Assembly (NCBI RefSeq): GCF_009765375.1
Contig: NZ_VTOK01000009.1
Coordinates: 124,001 to 188,000 of the forward strand
Direction of reading: 5' to 3'
Length of the DNA stretch: 64,000 bases
Origin: Alteribacillus sp. YIM 98480
GTDB taxonomy: Bacteria; Bacillota; Bacilli; Bacillales; Marinococcaceae
Shown here: positions 1 through 8,700 of the stretch, one piece after another
How the letters are laid out: each line of letters opens with the position of its first letter
Numbering within the stretch: position 1 is the stretch's first letter
Translations under genes and position numbers: made by a program
Notes under the pieces: model-generated
Database searches by the model: none
What the model was told of the DNA's origin: nothing
What the model saw: the letters and a program-made list of their open reading frames with translations, nothing else

Positions 1-1189
1 TTAAATCGCGCAGCGTCACTGCTTTACCAGTACGTTTACTCATTTTTACTTTTTCTCCGTTTTCATACAAGTTAACCATCTGGATGATTTGGGTTTCAAG
101 CTGCTCCTTATTATATCCTAACGCTTGTACTGCTGCGCGCATCCGGGGAATATAGCCGTGATGATCCGCTCCCCATATGTTAATGACTTTTTTAAAGCCG
201 CGTTCAAACTTATTTTTATGGTAAGCAATATCCGGAGTCAAATAAGTGTAAGTACCATCACTTTTTACTAGTACCCGATCCTTGTCATCTCCGTAGTTAG
301 TTGATTTAAACCAGATCGCACCGTCTTCTTTATATACCTCCTGGCTTTCCTCTAAGAGTTGAAGTGTCTCTTCAATTTTGCCGTCTTCATAAAGGGAGGT
401 TTCTGAAAACCAAACATCAAAATCAACCCCGAAATCCAGCAGGTCTTGCTTAAGCTTTTCCATTTCCCGCTTTAAACCATACTCACGGAAAAAAGCCAGC
501 CGTTCTTCTTTTTCGACGTCGACATATTGTTCGCCGTGTTTTTCTGCTAATTCTTTTCCAAATTGCTGAACATCTGCCCCGTGATAGCCATCTTCCGGCA
601 TGTCTGCATCAACGCCTAGAGCCTGCAAATAACGAGCTTCTACCGACAGGGCAAGATTTGAAATTTGGTTGCCGGCGTCGTTAATGTAATACTCTCTGGT
701 GACGTCATATCCTGCCATAGTTAATATGTTGCAAAGGGAATCACCTACTGCTGCTCCTCGGGCATGTCCTAAGTGCAGATTACCAGTAGGATTGGCAGAA
801 ACAAATTCCACCTGTACTTTTTCCTGCCCGCCATAATTAGTCTTTCCGTAGGTCTTTCCTTCATTGACTATAGAAGGAATCAAGTCACGTAAATAACTAT
901 TATCAAGAAAAAAATTAATAAATCCCGGGCCTGCTATTTCCATTTTTTCAATAGAGGCCTTGGATTTATCAAAATTTGAGGTGATATCTTCTGCAATGAG
1001 TCTAGGCGCCTTTTTGGCAACGCCAGCTAACTGCATGGCTAAGTTAGTCGCAAAATCGCCATGCTCTTTTTCCTTAGGTGTTTCTAGAATGATAACCGGC
1101 AGCTCTTCTTTTGAAACGATTCCTGCTTTTTCAGCTGCTTGAGCGACTTCTTCTTTAATTCGTTCCTTCATCTGTTCCACGATGTTCAC
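1..1189 (-). CDS. argS: Arginyl-tRNA synthetase (C-terminus beyond window edge)
   Basis: Class I aminoacyl-tRNA synthetase that charges tRNA-Arg in the cytoplasm. The visible 396 codons run from a GTG start (MNIVEQMKE) to the left edge, so the anticodon-binding C-terminal domain is outside the window. The N-terminal additional domain is followed by the class I HIGH signature as HLGH (residues about 139-142, within [15 protein letters not shown]) and the KMSKR loop (about 381-385, bases 33-47). The GTG start is chosen because a GGAGG lies about 10 bases upstream, inside the end of ywiB, and because the N-terminus matches the Bacillus enzyme as I recall it. It sits 2 bases downstream of ywiB in the order ywiB-argS known from Bacillus, so the two are probably co-transcribed. 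The identification is secure. Confidence 0.97.
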   Translation of the reverse strand, partial: MNIVEQMKERIKEEVAQAAEKAGIVSKEELPVIILETPKEKEHGDFATNLAMQLAGVAKKAPRLIAEDITSNFDKSKASIEKMEIAGPGFINFFLDNSYLRDLIPSIVNEGKTYGKTNYGGQEKVQVEFVSANPTGNLHLGHARGAAVGDSLCNILTMAGYDVTREYYINDAGNQISNLALSVEARYLQALGVDADMPEDGYHGADVQQFGKELAEKHGEQYVDVEKEERLAFFREYGLKREMEKLKQDLLDFGVDFDVWFSETSLYEDGKIEETLQLLEESQEVYKEDGAIWFKSTNYGDDKDRVLVKSDGTYTYLTPDIAYHKNKFERGFKKVINIWGADHHGYIPRMRAAVQALGYNKEQLETQIIQMVNLYENGEKVKMSKRTGKAVTLRDL

Positions 1190-1191
1190 GT

Positions 1192-1629
1192 TTATGTTTC
1201 CTCCTCTATTGAAATAGTGACATCATATCGTCCGGCAGCGGAACCTTGTAAGGTTAAGTCATAACCAAATTGAATTCGTCCGGTTTTTCCACTGTCAGAC
1301 CACATAACAGCTACTTGATCTGTTTCTGCTTCTGTTCTTAGTTTACCAAAAGGTGTTTCATAACTTCCTTCAGTAATTTCTCCATATTGATAAAGCTGCC
1401 GCATTGCTACAGATCCTGAGCGAATCACTGTGATTTCCTGTTCCCCTACTTTTAAAACAGTAGACACCTCACCTATGTCATCTAATTCTTCTTTAAAATT
1501 AACATAAGTGAAATTATTTTTTTTATAAAGCTCACCTTTTGCTTCGAGGTTTACCTGGTCTTTTTCACCTTGTTGACGAATGTTTGTCGTCATTTTCACT
1601 TCTACTGGCGTTTTGAGGGTTTCAGACAT
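1192..1629 (-). CDS. ywiB: DUF1934 family protein (YwiB-like)
   Basis: A 145-residue protein of the YwiB/DUF1934 family, whose role is not established; family members are small beta-barrel proteins. The sequence is rich in alternating beta strands (for example [33 protein letters not shown]) with no signal peptide or membrane segment, so a soluble cytoplasmic protein is expected. The start ATG is preceded by AAGGAGAG at good spacing. Its stop lies 2 bases from the argS start and carries the argS ribosome site, so translation of the pair is likely coupled. The family call rests on gene order next to argS as well as on the sequence. Confidence 0.85.
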   Translation of the reverse strand: MSETLKTPVEVKMTTNIRQQGEKDQVNLEAKGELYKKNNFTYVNFKEELDDIGEVSTVLKVGEQEITVIRSGSVAMRQLYQYGEITEGSYETPFGKLRTEAETDQVAVMWSDSGKTGRIQFGYDLTLQGSAAGRYDVTISIEEET

Positions 1630-1671
1630 GCTCTATTCACTCTCCTTCTGATTTTACGGAAGCCTTAGTCA

Positions 1672-1722
1672 TTCCTTACACTTTATCCCTTTAACAAAGT
1701 TGCACATTAAAGTATAAATAAG
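1672..1722 (+). repeat. Partial family C repeat
   Basis: Half of the family C element seen in fuller form at 2705-2801. The shared pattern is CTTACACTTT, then a CCTTTAACAAA-type stretch, then AAAGTATAAA. It lies upstream of ywiB in otherwise empty DNA. The match is short, so the call is moderate. Confidence 0.5.
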
Positions 1723-2111
1723 GCACGTCCATTTATAACCAGGTCTGAGCAGCAGGGAAAATTTTTTACCTATCTAGTACTTCTCCGTATAGAAAGTGTA
1801 GCGATTCCTTATGATCCATGCAAGGAGAAAACGAAAATTTCCTTTATTTCACGGGCGTTGCTGCAAATGATCTGATTATAAACACTCTATGTACGAAATC
1901 TTTTATCTATTCCTACGAGAAATGATGCGCATCTGATTTCCGAGAACCTCTTGCATACTGTTTCCATCTTTTTACCGCTATTACAGACGTTCCAGCTCCA
2001 AAAAGAAAACCTGCCATAACATCGGTTGGATAATAATGACCAACATATATACGCGATATAATGACGAAAAGGGAGAACATAAAAGCTGTGACTCCTGCTT
2101 CTTTTTTATTA

Positions 2112-2448
2112 GGTAAGAAAGTATACATTTTGGCGTTTATGATGTCTAGCTTCAGTGCCCAGCCGCTCAGGCGCACACGATAAAGAGAAACTTTTGCTAA
2201 AAACGCCACGTCTTGTGGCATTTGCGACATTAGCACATCCTATGCGTCGACGTGTGCGATCTTAGTAGAAGTTCATTAAGATTAGCTGAACGTCTTATGT
2301 CTTTCCTTTCGACTCCGGGCCCCCTGCGCGAAAACTCCAGAACCTATCGCGGGCTCCCAGGATGGGAGTCAGTTCGGCGTTGTCACAGGACGTGACGCTC
2401 GTAGCCGAACTTCCTTCTTTTAAGGCGCTTGCGTCTTTCTTACTTACC
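2112..2448 (-). repeat. Family A MITE-like element (copy A2), inside the PAP2 gene
   Basis: A 337-bp element with imperfect inverted ends: GGTAAGAAAG at one side and CTTTCTTACTTACC at the other. Read on the minus strand it is nearly the same as the element at 59492-59958, including the inner segments AAGGAAGTTCGGCTACGAGC, ACTCCCATCCTGGGAG and GCACACGTCGACGCATAGGA, but it lacks about 120 bp found near the right end of that copy. The inside is full of short palindromes, for example AGTTCGGC...GCCGAACT. There is no coding capacity. A clear target duplication could not be defined. Confidence 0.85.
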
Positions 2449-2704
2449 ACCCATAGCAAAACAGCGAATACACCCATAATCAATGCCTGATCACTAGGAA
2501 AAGAAGGAGATGCTCCTCTTTCTATCAACAGCATAACACTTTCATCATTCATAAAAGGCCTTGCCCTGTTAATAGACATTTTAATAAGCTCGTTTATTCC
2601 CATCGCAATTGTTAAAGTAATATTCCTAATACTCCCCATAGACGCTGTTTCATAAACAATAATACTAGAAGAGCTAAAACTCCAATTATAATGCCGTACA
2701 GAGA

Positions 2705-2801
2705 TTAGAAAAACTCGGCTTGCCGCCAAGTCCAAATGGAGGGAGGCGTAGTTTTACTTACACTTTGATCCTTCAATAAACTTATTCTTTCCAAAGTATA
2801 A
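2705..2801 (+). repeat. Family C repeat (copy C1), inside the PAP2 gene
   Basis: The pattern is AAAACTCGGCTTGCCGCCAAG, TCCAAATGG, GGCGTAGTTTTACTTACACT, TTGATCCTT, then TTTCCAAAGTATAA. The same order of blocks recurs at 4925-5014 (other strand), 37694-37776 and 28060-28117. Here it separates the first 24 or so codons of the PAP2 gene from the rest and supplies a stop codon. Confidence 0.8.
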
Positions 2802-2903
2802 AAAACGCATGGCAGCATCCAGCCATGCTGTATTGCCTGCCATGCCATTAATCTTTTCAAACAAATACAAGTCCATAAGCTATATTCTCTTTATTCTGCG
2901 CAA

Positions 2904-3458
2904 CTAATTTAAGTTTTGGCGTTTCAATTTATTTTTGGCGCGTTTTAAAGGAGAAAGCTTTTCTTGTTTTTGTTTATTTTTCTCTTTAAGGTTAAAGTTT
3001 TCAGCATCTTGCCTGTTTTTATCATCCGTCGCTTCTTCCGGTGGTTTCTTTTCCTGTTCTTCTGGAGAACGGGGAGTTTCTGTTTTTGGTTGAGGCGGTG
3101 CAGGGAGGTGAACGCTCGAAGCAGCAGACTCCCTTGATCCCGGCTGCATTAATAGAAGTCTTATAGCGTTTCCTACGAACACTCTTCCCTCTTCACTCTC
3201 TAAAAAGGATTGTTGTTCTTTGTTCAATCCATCTGAAGGAATAGAGAGGTTCAAATGATTTTCAACCTGAGACTGCTGCGCTCGCTGTGACTCTAATCCT
3301 TTTTTTATAAGATGCTCGGTTAAACGGTTTCGACTCCAATCAGGCTCTTCTTCTAAAATTTGATTGAATTCATCGACCCAATCCGCTTTTAAAGAAGGAG
3401 CAAACGTCCGGCCGAGACCTTTTACATACCCTGCTTTATTCCCTTTAGAATTGGACAC
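2904..3458 (-). CDS. ParR-like DNA-binding adaptor candidate, partner of the actin-like ATPase
   Basis: A 184-residue protein, not matched to a named family with certainty. The N-terminal 60 residues (GRTFAPSLKADWVDEFNQIL, then SRNRLTEHLIKKGLES) look like a short strand followed by two helices, in keeping with the ribbon-helix-helix fold of ParR-type adaptors. A middle helical part (about 80-105) is followed by a long low-complexity tail rich in P, E, K and Q ending in a very basic segment (SPLKRAKNKLKRQ). The GTG start has a GGGGGTGG upstream. It lies 35 bases downstream of the actin-like gene on the same strand, the usual position of parR behind parM, with palindromic repeats upstream of both. 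The adaptor role is inferred from this layout; a different small regulator is possible. Confidence 0.6.
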   Translation of the reverse strand: MSNSKGNKAGYVKGLGRTFAPSLKADWVDEFNQILEEEPDWSRNRLTEHLIKKGLESQRAQQSQVENHLNLSIPSDGLNKEQQSFLESEEGRVFVGNAIRLLLMQPGSRESAASSVHLPAPPQPKTETPRSPEEQEKKPPEEATDDKNRQDAENFNLKEKNKQKQEKLSPLKRAKNKLKRQNLN

Positions 3459-3493
3459 GCCACCACCCCCTTTCTATTACCCTGAATTAAATG

Positions 3494-4795
3494 TTAGTTG
3501 ACCGGCTCTAGTTTTGCTTCTTCTTTTTCTGTCAGCTGAATGAGATTAGCGATTAAATACCCTCTAGAAGTGAAAAATGGGGCTTCTTCCACTTTATCCG
3601 GCATGATTACCCACTCTTGTCCTTGAAGTTCCATAAACTTTTCTTGTACCTCTTTGAATACAGGATATCCAAAAAGAACGCCTCCGCCTACTAAGACCAG
3701 TTCATCGACACCGGCACTATTCCAAGCGGAAGTAAGTGCTTTTTTGTGGTCGTTCGCATATTTACGAATTTCTTCCATAACAAGCTCTGTGATATCGGTT
3801 GTTTTTTTGGATTTTAGCAGCCGCACTTCAAAGGTTGGCGTTTCCGTTTCCCCTCTGATTACTTCCAGAATACTAGGCTCAATTACTTCACTCATGAACT
3901 CCTCACGAGATTGATAAGCACGTTCTGAATCATCTAAATCAAATAATTCTTTCAGTGCTCTAAATTCATCAAGGTTGTCCACTTTTTCTCTAATTCTGTC
4001 GATATAAGGGTTCGTTCCTTCGATATCGAGACTTTGTGATAAATTCCCGTCAATACCTTCTTCGGTAAAAATAATCATTTCGGAAGTGCCTGCCCCTAAA
4101 TCACCTAATGCATAAGTCTCTGACAACCGATCCTGCAGAGAGGTTTCCACTAATTCACCTTGCTGGATATCAAAGTTTAAAGAAAGATCTGTTATTGCAC
4201 CTTCGCCATACATTTTTCCGCTTCCAATCACCAAAGTTACGGTTTTCTTCTCTAAAGGTCCGTCCATAAATTCTACTGTATGCGTTCCTTTTACGCTTTC
4301 TAACGCTTTTTCAGAGCCTAATTCTTTAATTTCGCTAACTGGAAGTCCGCCGGCATAAGGAATGTGTATTTCTTCTTTATTTTCTTTGGCTGCCATTACT
4401 GCTAAACCTGAGATGGTAGTTATGACATGAAGATCATTGGAGAATTTTGTTGTAGACATATTCTTTTGTGTCTCCTCCATCGGATTGTACGTTGGTTCTT
4501 CTTTTCCTTTTTTATTTCTGGCGTAATGACCAACATATACATATCTCTCTTGATTTACAGTAGACAGTGATTTTGAGGTGATTTTTAAGTGAAGCTTTTT
4601 CTCTATAGTATTCGTCTCTGTGGAGCCTTCTACGGCAGACTTTTTATCTTCTGCTGGAGCAACAATCGTTGGAATTGCAAAGGAGGCAATGTTCCCGTGT
4701 CTATTTAAGTAACTGAATTTCGCACTTTTATTTCCTTGGTCAACCCCTGAGATTATTATATTTTTATCATAGAGTTTTTGGATAACATCTAACAT
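3494..4795 (-). CDS. Actin-like ATPase (ParM/Alp family)
   Basis: A 433-residue actin-superfamily ATPase that probably forms filaments for DNA segregation. The phosphate-1 motif is near the N-terminus (SGVDQGNKSAKF, Asp and Lys in the usual places), phosphate-2 is GDLGAGTSEMIIF, and the adenosine motif is ELVLVGGGVLFGYP near the C-terminus. Length and domain order fit plasmid ParM, AlfA or Alp proteins rather than MreB or FtsA. The ATG chosen follows GGAGGAG by six bases; an upstream TTG would add 14 residues but has no ribosome site. Downstream is a ParR-like gene; upstream is a cluster of ACATGTT palindromes. Together these make a type II (parMRC-like) partition cassette. The argS neighbourhood suggests a chromosomal site. 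Which subfamily it belongs to is unknown. Confidence 0.85.
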   Translation of the reverse strand: MLDVIQKLYDKNIIISGVDQGNKSAKFSYLNRHGNIASFAIPTIVAPAEDKKSAVEGSTETNTIEKKLHLKITSKSLSTVNQERYVYVGHYARNKKGKEEPTYNPMEETQKNMSTTKFSNDLHVITTISGLAVMAAKENKEEIHIPYAGGLPVSEIKELGSEKALESVKGTHTVEFMDGPLEKKTVTLVIGSGKMYGEGAITDLSLNFDIQQGELVETSLQDRLSETYALGDLGAGTSEMIIFTEEGIDGNLSQSLDIEGTNPYIDRIREKVDNLDEFRALKELFDLDDSERAYQSREEFMSEVIEPSILEVIRGETETPTFEVRLLKSKKTTDITELVMEEIRKYANDHKKALTSAWNSAGVDELVLVGGGVLFGYPVFKEVQEKFMELQGQEWVIMPDKVEEAPFFTSRGYLIANLIQLTEKEEAKLEPVN

Positions 4796-4879
4796 TTTTT
4801 CTCCTCCGTTCTGGATTTTTCTGATATAGTCTTCCAAATTAAAACATAAAACATTTCAAAGATTAGTATAAATGAATTC

Positions 4880-5138
4880 AAACATGTTCACAAACATGTT
4901 TGCGAAAAAATATTTTTTCTTTTTTATACTTTAGGAAAGTCTAACTTTGCTAAAGGAGCAAAGTATAAGAAAAACTACGGTTTCCGCCATTTGGACTTGG
5001 CTAAAATCCAATTTTTTCCAATGAGGCATCAGAAGCATACAGGTGATTTTAAATTTTCAAACAAGTTGACAAACATGTTTATAACTATTATTAACATGTT
5101 TATTAACATAACTATAAAACTTGTTAGCTAACATGTTT
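4880..5138. promoter_or_regulatory. Centromere-like (parC-type) palindromic repeat cluster
   Basis: AACATGTT cores occur at 4881-4888, 4893-4900, 5072-5079, 5093-5100 and 5130-5137, with two close variants (AACAAGTT near 5059-5065 and AACTTGTT near 5118-5124). Several are extended to AAACATGTTT and are spaced about 12 to 37 bases apart. They lie just upstream of the actin-like ATPase gene, where ParR-binding centromere sites and the par promoter normally sit. The array is split into two blocks by a family C repeat at 4925-5014. Binding by the 184-residue partner is inferred. Confidence 0.65.
4925..5014 (-). repeat. Family C repeat (copy C2), inside the palindrome cluster
   Basis: Begins with TATACTTTAGGAAAG and continues AAAGTATAAGAAAAACTACG, CCGCCATTTGGACTTGGC. 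It is the reverse complement of the pattern at 2705-2801. It sits between two blocks of ACATGTT sites and looks inserted into that array. Confidence 0.75.
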
Positions 5139-5390
5139 GCCTGATGAATAAGCGCCCCCTTTCTGAAAACTCTTTTCTCTTATTATACGTAAACTATCTT
5201 TTCTTTCGGATTACATTTTCATTTCGAGCAGTAAAATTTGAGCATGAAAATGCTTAGAAAAATTCGGCTGTTCTCCATGTAAACGAAACCGTCTGCCTCC
5301 ATGTTCCTTATCCTGTTTACTACTTTTTTATCGTTCTAAAAAGAGACCGGCCTAACTATACTCTTGCTGCCAGTCTCTCCTCCTGCTGTA

Positions 5391-6374
5391 TTACTCTGTA
5401 AATAACAAACCTTTCTCCGCTTCTATCAACTTGTCATATGCATAAACCGCTATCGCTGTATCCTGCACACCAGTTCCGGTCAAGTCACAGAAAGTGATCT
5501 CGTTCTCATTTTTTCTTCCTTGGGCTTTCCCTAAAGATAATTCTCCTAGTTCCACTATTTCACTTGTCTCCTCAATAACGCCATTTTCAAGGGCATGGTG
5601 GTGCTCTCCTAATCGAAAGACTTGATTTTTAGAATCACATGCAAGAACATCCACTGCCCCTAACACTTCAGGATGGACTTCATTTTTCTCCTCAGCATCC
5701 GACCCCATCGCTGTAATATGAAGACCTGGATGCAGCCATTCTTTTTGAATGATAGGTTCTTTAGCAGGAGTAGTTGTTATCACGGTGTCACACTGACGAA
5801 CAACCTGTTCTGCACTTTCTGCAGCCGTTACTTTAACTTGAAGCTCCTTTTCCATATCTTTTATATACTCGTCTACACGTTCCTGACGGCGTCCGTAAAC
5901 GAAAACCTCTTTCACGTGACGCACAAGGCTTAATGCGCGCAATTGATATCTTGCCTGTGTTCCTGTTCCTATAATACCTGCTATTTCTACATTTTGTTTG
6001 GCCAGGTACTTAGAAGCCATTGCGCCAGCTACGGCTGTCCGAACATCTGTTAAATATCCGTTATCTTGAAGAACTGCTTTTGGAAATCCTGTTTCCGTGC
6101 TAAAAAGAAGCATCATTCCGCTTAGGCTGGGAAGTCCTTTTGCATCGTTATTAAAAAAACCTGAAGAAATTTTTAACGCAAACTTATCAATCCCCTTTAC
6201 ATAGGCAGTCTTCACATCTACTTCCCCATTATTCTCCGGGATGTCTACTCGAAGAATTGGGGGCATCGTTACCTCCCCTTTTGCGAGCTTTTGAAACCCT
6301 TCCTCTATTAAATCTAATGCTTTCTCGTTAACACCTGTTACATTGCGGATTTCGTTTTCAGCAAAAATGTACAC
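5391..6374 (-). CDS. eutC: Ectoine utilization cyclodeaminase-family protein EutC
   Basis: A 327-residue member of the ornithine cyclodeaminase/mu-crystallin family, the branch named EutC. EutC works with EutB in converting hydroxyectoine to ectoine. The dinucleotide-binding motif is GIIGTGTQARYQL (about residues 135-147). Branch-typical stretches are MPPILRVDIPENNGEVDVKT near the N-terminus, LQDNGYLTDVRTAVAGAMA, and FCDLTGTGVQDTAIA near the C-terminus. The GTG start follows AAAGGAG by about ten bases. Unlike usual eutBC operons it stands alone here, about 57 kb from eutB, divergent from an aldo/keto reductase. A general amino-acid dehydrogenase or cyclodeaminase is the alternative, but the motif agreement with EutC as I recall it is strong. 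Confidence 0.85.
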   Translation of the reverse strand: MYIFAENEIRNVTGVNEKALDLIEEGFQKLAKGEVTMPPILRVDIPENNGEVDVKTAYVKGIDKFALKISSGFFNNDAKGLPSLSGMMLLFSTETGFPKAVLQDNGYLTDVRTAVAGAMASKYLAKQNVEIAGIIGTGTQARYQLRALSLVRHVKEVFVYGRRQERVDEYIKDMEKELQVKVTAAESAEQVVRQCDTVITTTPAKEPIIQKEWLHPGLHITAMGSDAEEKNEVHPEVLGAVDVLACDSKNQVFRLGEHHHALENGVIEETSEIVELGELSLGKAQGRKNENEITFCDLTGTGVQDTAIAVYAYDKLIEAEKGLLFTE

Positions 6375-6593
6375 TGAGTACTACTCCTTTCTTCAAGTTT
6401 TGATGCATTTACGGCTTCATTCCTTCATATTCCTTCATGATTTTTTTTATTAAACCTTACCTCTTAATTTATACAAATATTTTATATCTCCTGCTTTCTT
6501 ACACTCTTGTTCTTTCATAGAATAATAATTAATTTCCATGTATAATCAATAGCAGAAGATAATGTAAACGCTATTTGAAAGTTGGTGTCCAGT

Positions 6594-7577
6594 GTGAATT
6601 ATCGTCAAATCGGGAATACGGAATTAAAGGTTAGTGAAATTAGTTTTGGAACGTGGGCAATCGGTGGGGCATGGGGAAAAACGAACGACGCAGACGCCAT
6701 AGAAGGTTTGCGTCAAGCTATGGATGCAGGAGTAAACTTTTTTGATACAGCTGATGTTTACGGAGATGGACACAGCGAAGAATTACTTGCAAAAGCGACA
6801 AAAGGAAAAGAAAATGAAATATTTATAGCCAGCAAATTCTGCCGAGCAGGAGATATCCATGATCCGAAGACTTATTCAGAAGAATCGGTGAGAACTTATC
6901 TCGAAAATAGTCTAAGACGATTGCAGCGGGAACGGCTCGACCTCTATCAAATCCATTGCCCGCCATTTGACATTTTAAAAGACGGACGTGTGTTTGATGT
7001 GTTAGATAAGCTCCAAAAAGAAGGAAAAATACGTTATTACGGTGTAAGTGTCGAGACTGTGGAAGAAGGATTATTTTGTCTAGAAAACCCAAATGTTCGT
7101 GCTTTACAAGTCATTTTTAATATTTTTCGTCAAAAACCACTCGAGCAGCTTCTGCCGAGGGCAAAAGAAAAAGGAGTCGGTATATTAACAAGATTGCCCC
7201 TTGCAAGTGGACTTTTAACGGGAAAATTCAATAAAAGCAGTTCCTTTACAGAAGATGATCACCGTTATTTTAACCGAAATGGAGAAGCTTTCAATGTTGG
7301 AGAAACGTTTGCTGGTCTTCCATTTGAAAAAGGAGTAGAGCTTAGTGAGAATCTGTCGTGGATAGCTGAAGGTCGAGAAAATATGACAAGGGCTGCGATC
7401 CGCTGGATATTAGATCACGACGAAATTTCCTGTGTTATCCCTGGGTTTAGAAATGTAAAGCAAATTAAAGACAATTTAAAAGCGGAGGACGCAGCACCAT
7501 TCAGTTCCAAAGACAAAGAACAGCTTCGGACTTTTTATCAAAAAGAAGTGCTGCCCCATATAAGAGGAGCTTATTAA
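6594..7577 (+). CDS. Aldo/keto reductase
   Basis: NADPH-dependent oxidoreductase of the aldo/keto reductase superfamily with a TIM barrel, cytoplasmic, about 327 residues. Landmarks: GNTELKVSEISFGTWAIGG at the N-terminus, the catalytic Asp-Tyr region NFFDTADVYGDGHSEELLA, Lys in IFIASKF, His in YQIHCP, and the cofactor-binding C-terminal part GRENMTRAAIRWILDHDEIS. A GTG giving MNYRQIGNTELKV is the conventional N-terminus; a TTG 12 bases upstream is equally open and neither has a strong ribosome site. The substrate cannot be told from sequence. It is divergent from eutC with about 220 bases between, which must hold both promoters. Confidence 0.85.
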   Translation: MNYRQIGNTELKVSEISFGTWAIGGAWGKTNDADAIEGLRQAMDAGVNFFDTADVYGDGHSEELLAKATKGKENEIFIASKFCRAGDIHDPKTYSEESVRTYLENSLRRLQRERLDLYQIHCPPFDILKDGRVFDVLDKLQKEGKIRYYGVSVETVEEGLFCLENPNVRALQVIFNIFRQKPLEQLLPRAKEKGVGILTRLPLASGLLTGKFNKSSSFTEDDHRYFNRNGEAFNVGETFAGLPFEKGVELSENLSWIAEGRENMTRAAIRWILDHDEISCVIPGFRNVKQIKDNLKAEDAAPFSSKDKEQLRTFYQKEVLPHIRGAY

Positions 7578-7629
7578 CTTTTTCTGAAAAATAAACCGCA
7601 TCGGGTACTAAATCAGGGGGGGTAAAAGA

Positions 7630-8659
7630 ATGAAAAATTGGAAAAAAGTAAGTTTTATGATTTTATGTGTTTACTTTTCCTTTTCTGCTGCTGCTTTTGC
7701 CAATGAAAGATTTACAGATATCGACAGCGATTATTGGGCTAATGAAGAAATTACCTATTTGGAAGAACGTAACATTATTGGAGGTTATCCAAACGGTGAG
7801 TTTCAGCCCGGCGAGAAAGTAACAAGATCTCAGGCAGCTCTTATGATTGCTGAAGCCCTTGAATTAGATACCGATAACAGACCTTCTCCTGCTTTTGAAG
7901 ACGTAGATGAATCCTACTTATGCGTATGAGACTATTGCAGCTATCTCTGATGAAGGAATTATTAATGGACATGACGGAAAGTTTAGCCCAAACGATAACT
8001 TAACTAGAGGACAAATGGCAGCTGTTTTAAATCGTGCTTTTACGTTGTCAGGAAGTGATTCCATCGGCTTTAAAGATGTAGAGGAAGATTATATTTTTTA
8101 TAACGACATTCAATCAATAGCAAGTGCGAATATTTCAACTGGGTACTCTGAAGATAATACGTTCCGACCTGGTGAAAGTACAACAAGAGCTCAATTTTCT
8201 GTTTTTTGTGCAAGAGCTTTGCATGATAAATTTAAAGAAGAACCAGCTGACACACCGTCCATTACTTACTTTGATGAACGTATAGAAGAAGCAGAAGAAT
8301 CTATTGAAATGACCATGTATGAACAATGGGAACAGGAATTTTATGATAACGAACCTAAAGCTCCGTTTGAAGAATTAAAAGATACCTTTTTAGCCTATTA
8401 TACGGAAGACATTACAACTAACAGATGGAAAGCATTTTATGAAGAGGAGCTTGACAACTGGGGACCTGAACTTGCTCAAGCAATGCCATATCGATCGATG
8501 GAGAATACTCATTTTACAGAGCGAACAGACGATAAAGTCGTCATCGGAGGTACAGAACCTGAAAATGAACTAAACGGTCAAGAAACCTACTATGAATATA
8601 TATTAGTTAAGCAAGACGGAGACTGGTATATTGATGAATTTTCAGGAACTCCACAATAA
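7630..8659 (+). pseudogene. SLH-domain cell-surface protein, frameshifted
   Basis: A secreted protein with three S-layer homology domains, which bind pyruvylated secondary cell-wall polymer, and a C-terminal domain of about 150 residues of unknown role. Signal peptide: MKNWKKVSFMILCVYF...AFA. SLH1 is FTDIDSDYWANEEI...TRSQAALMIAEAL; SLH2 begins FEDVDESY and resumes after a shift as YAYETIAAISDEGII...TRGQMAAVLNRAF; SLH3 is FKDVEEDY...TTRAQFSVFCARAL. Frame is lost near 7905-7925, in the middle of SLH2: the first frame stops at 7927-7929 while the second continues to 8659. One missing base (or two extra) restores a normal domain. Strong ribosome site (GGGGGG) and a terminator at 8673. It could be a true pseudogene, programmed shift or sequencing error. 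Confidence 0.8.
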
Positions 8660-8672
8660 TATTAGCATTTGA

Positions 8673-8700
8673 CTAGGGAGCTGACGCTTCCTAGTTTTTT
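8673..8700 (+). terminator. Intrinsic terminator after the SLH gene
   Basis: Stem CTAGGGAGC / GCTTCCTAG (one G-T pair), loop TGAC, followed by six T. Confidence 0.85.

Larger units (their letters stand above)
1913..2876 (-). pseudogene. PAP2-family phosphatase, broken by two inserted repeats
   Basis: Remains of a membrane-bound PAP2 (type 2 phosphatidic acid or undecaprenyl-diphosphate phosphatase-like) gene in three pieces. Piece 1 (2876 to about 2802) encodes MDLYLFEKINGMAGNTAW and a few more residues, a typical start for the family. Family C repeat (2705-2801) follows and brings an in-frame TAA. Piece 2 (about 2704-2449) carries the KxxxxxxRARPF-type motif (KMSINRARPF) and SFPSDQ, where the family normally has SFPSDH. 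Family A element (2112-2448) follows, changing the frame. Piece 3 (about 2111-1913) carries the third motif SRIYVGHYYPTDV and a last membrane segment. No single reading frame joins them. The H-to-Q change in motif 2 may be decay or older divergence. It may originally have been the gene downstream of the ParR-like gene (28 bases away, same strand). Confidence 0.85.
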
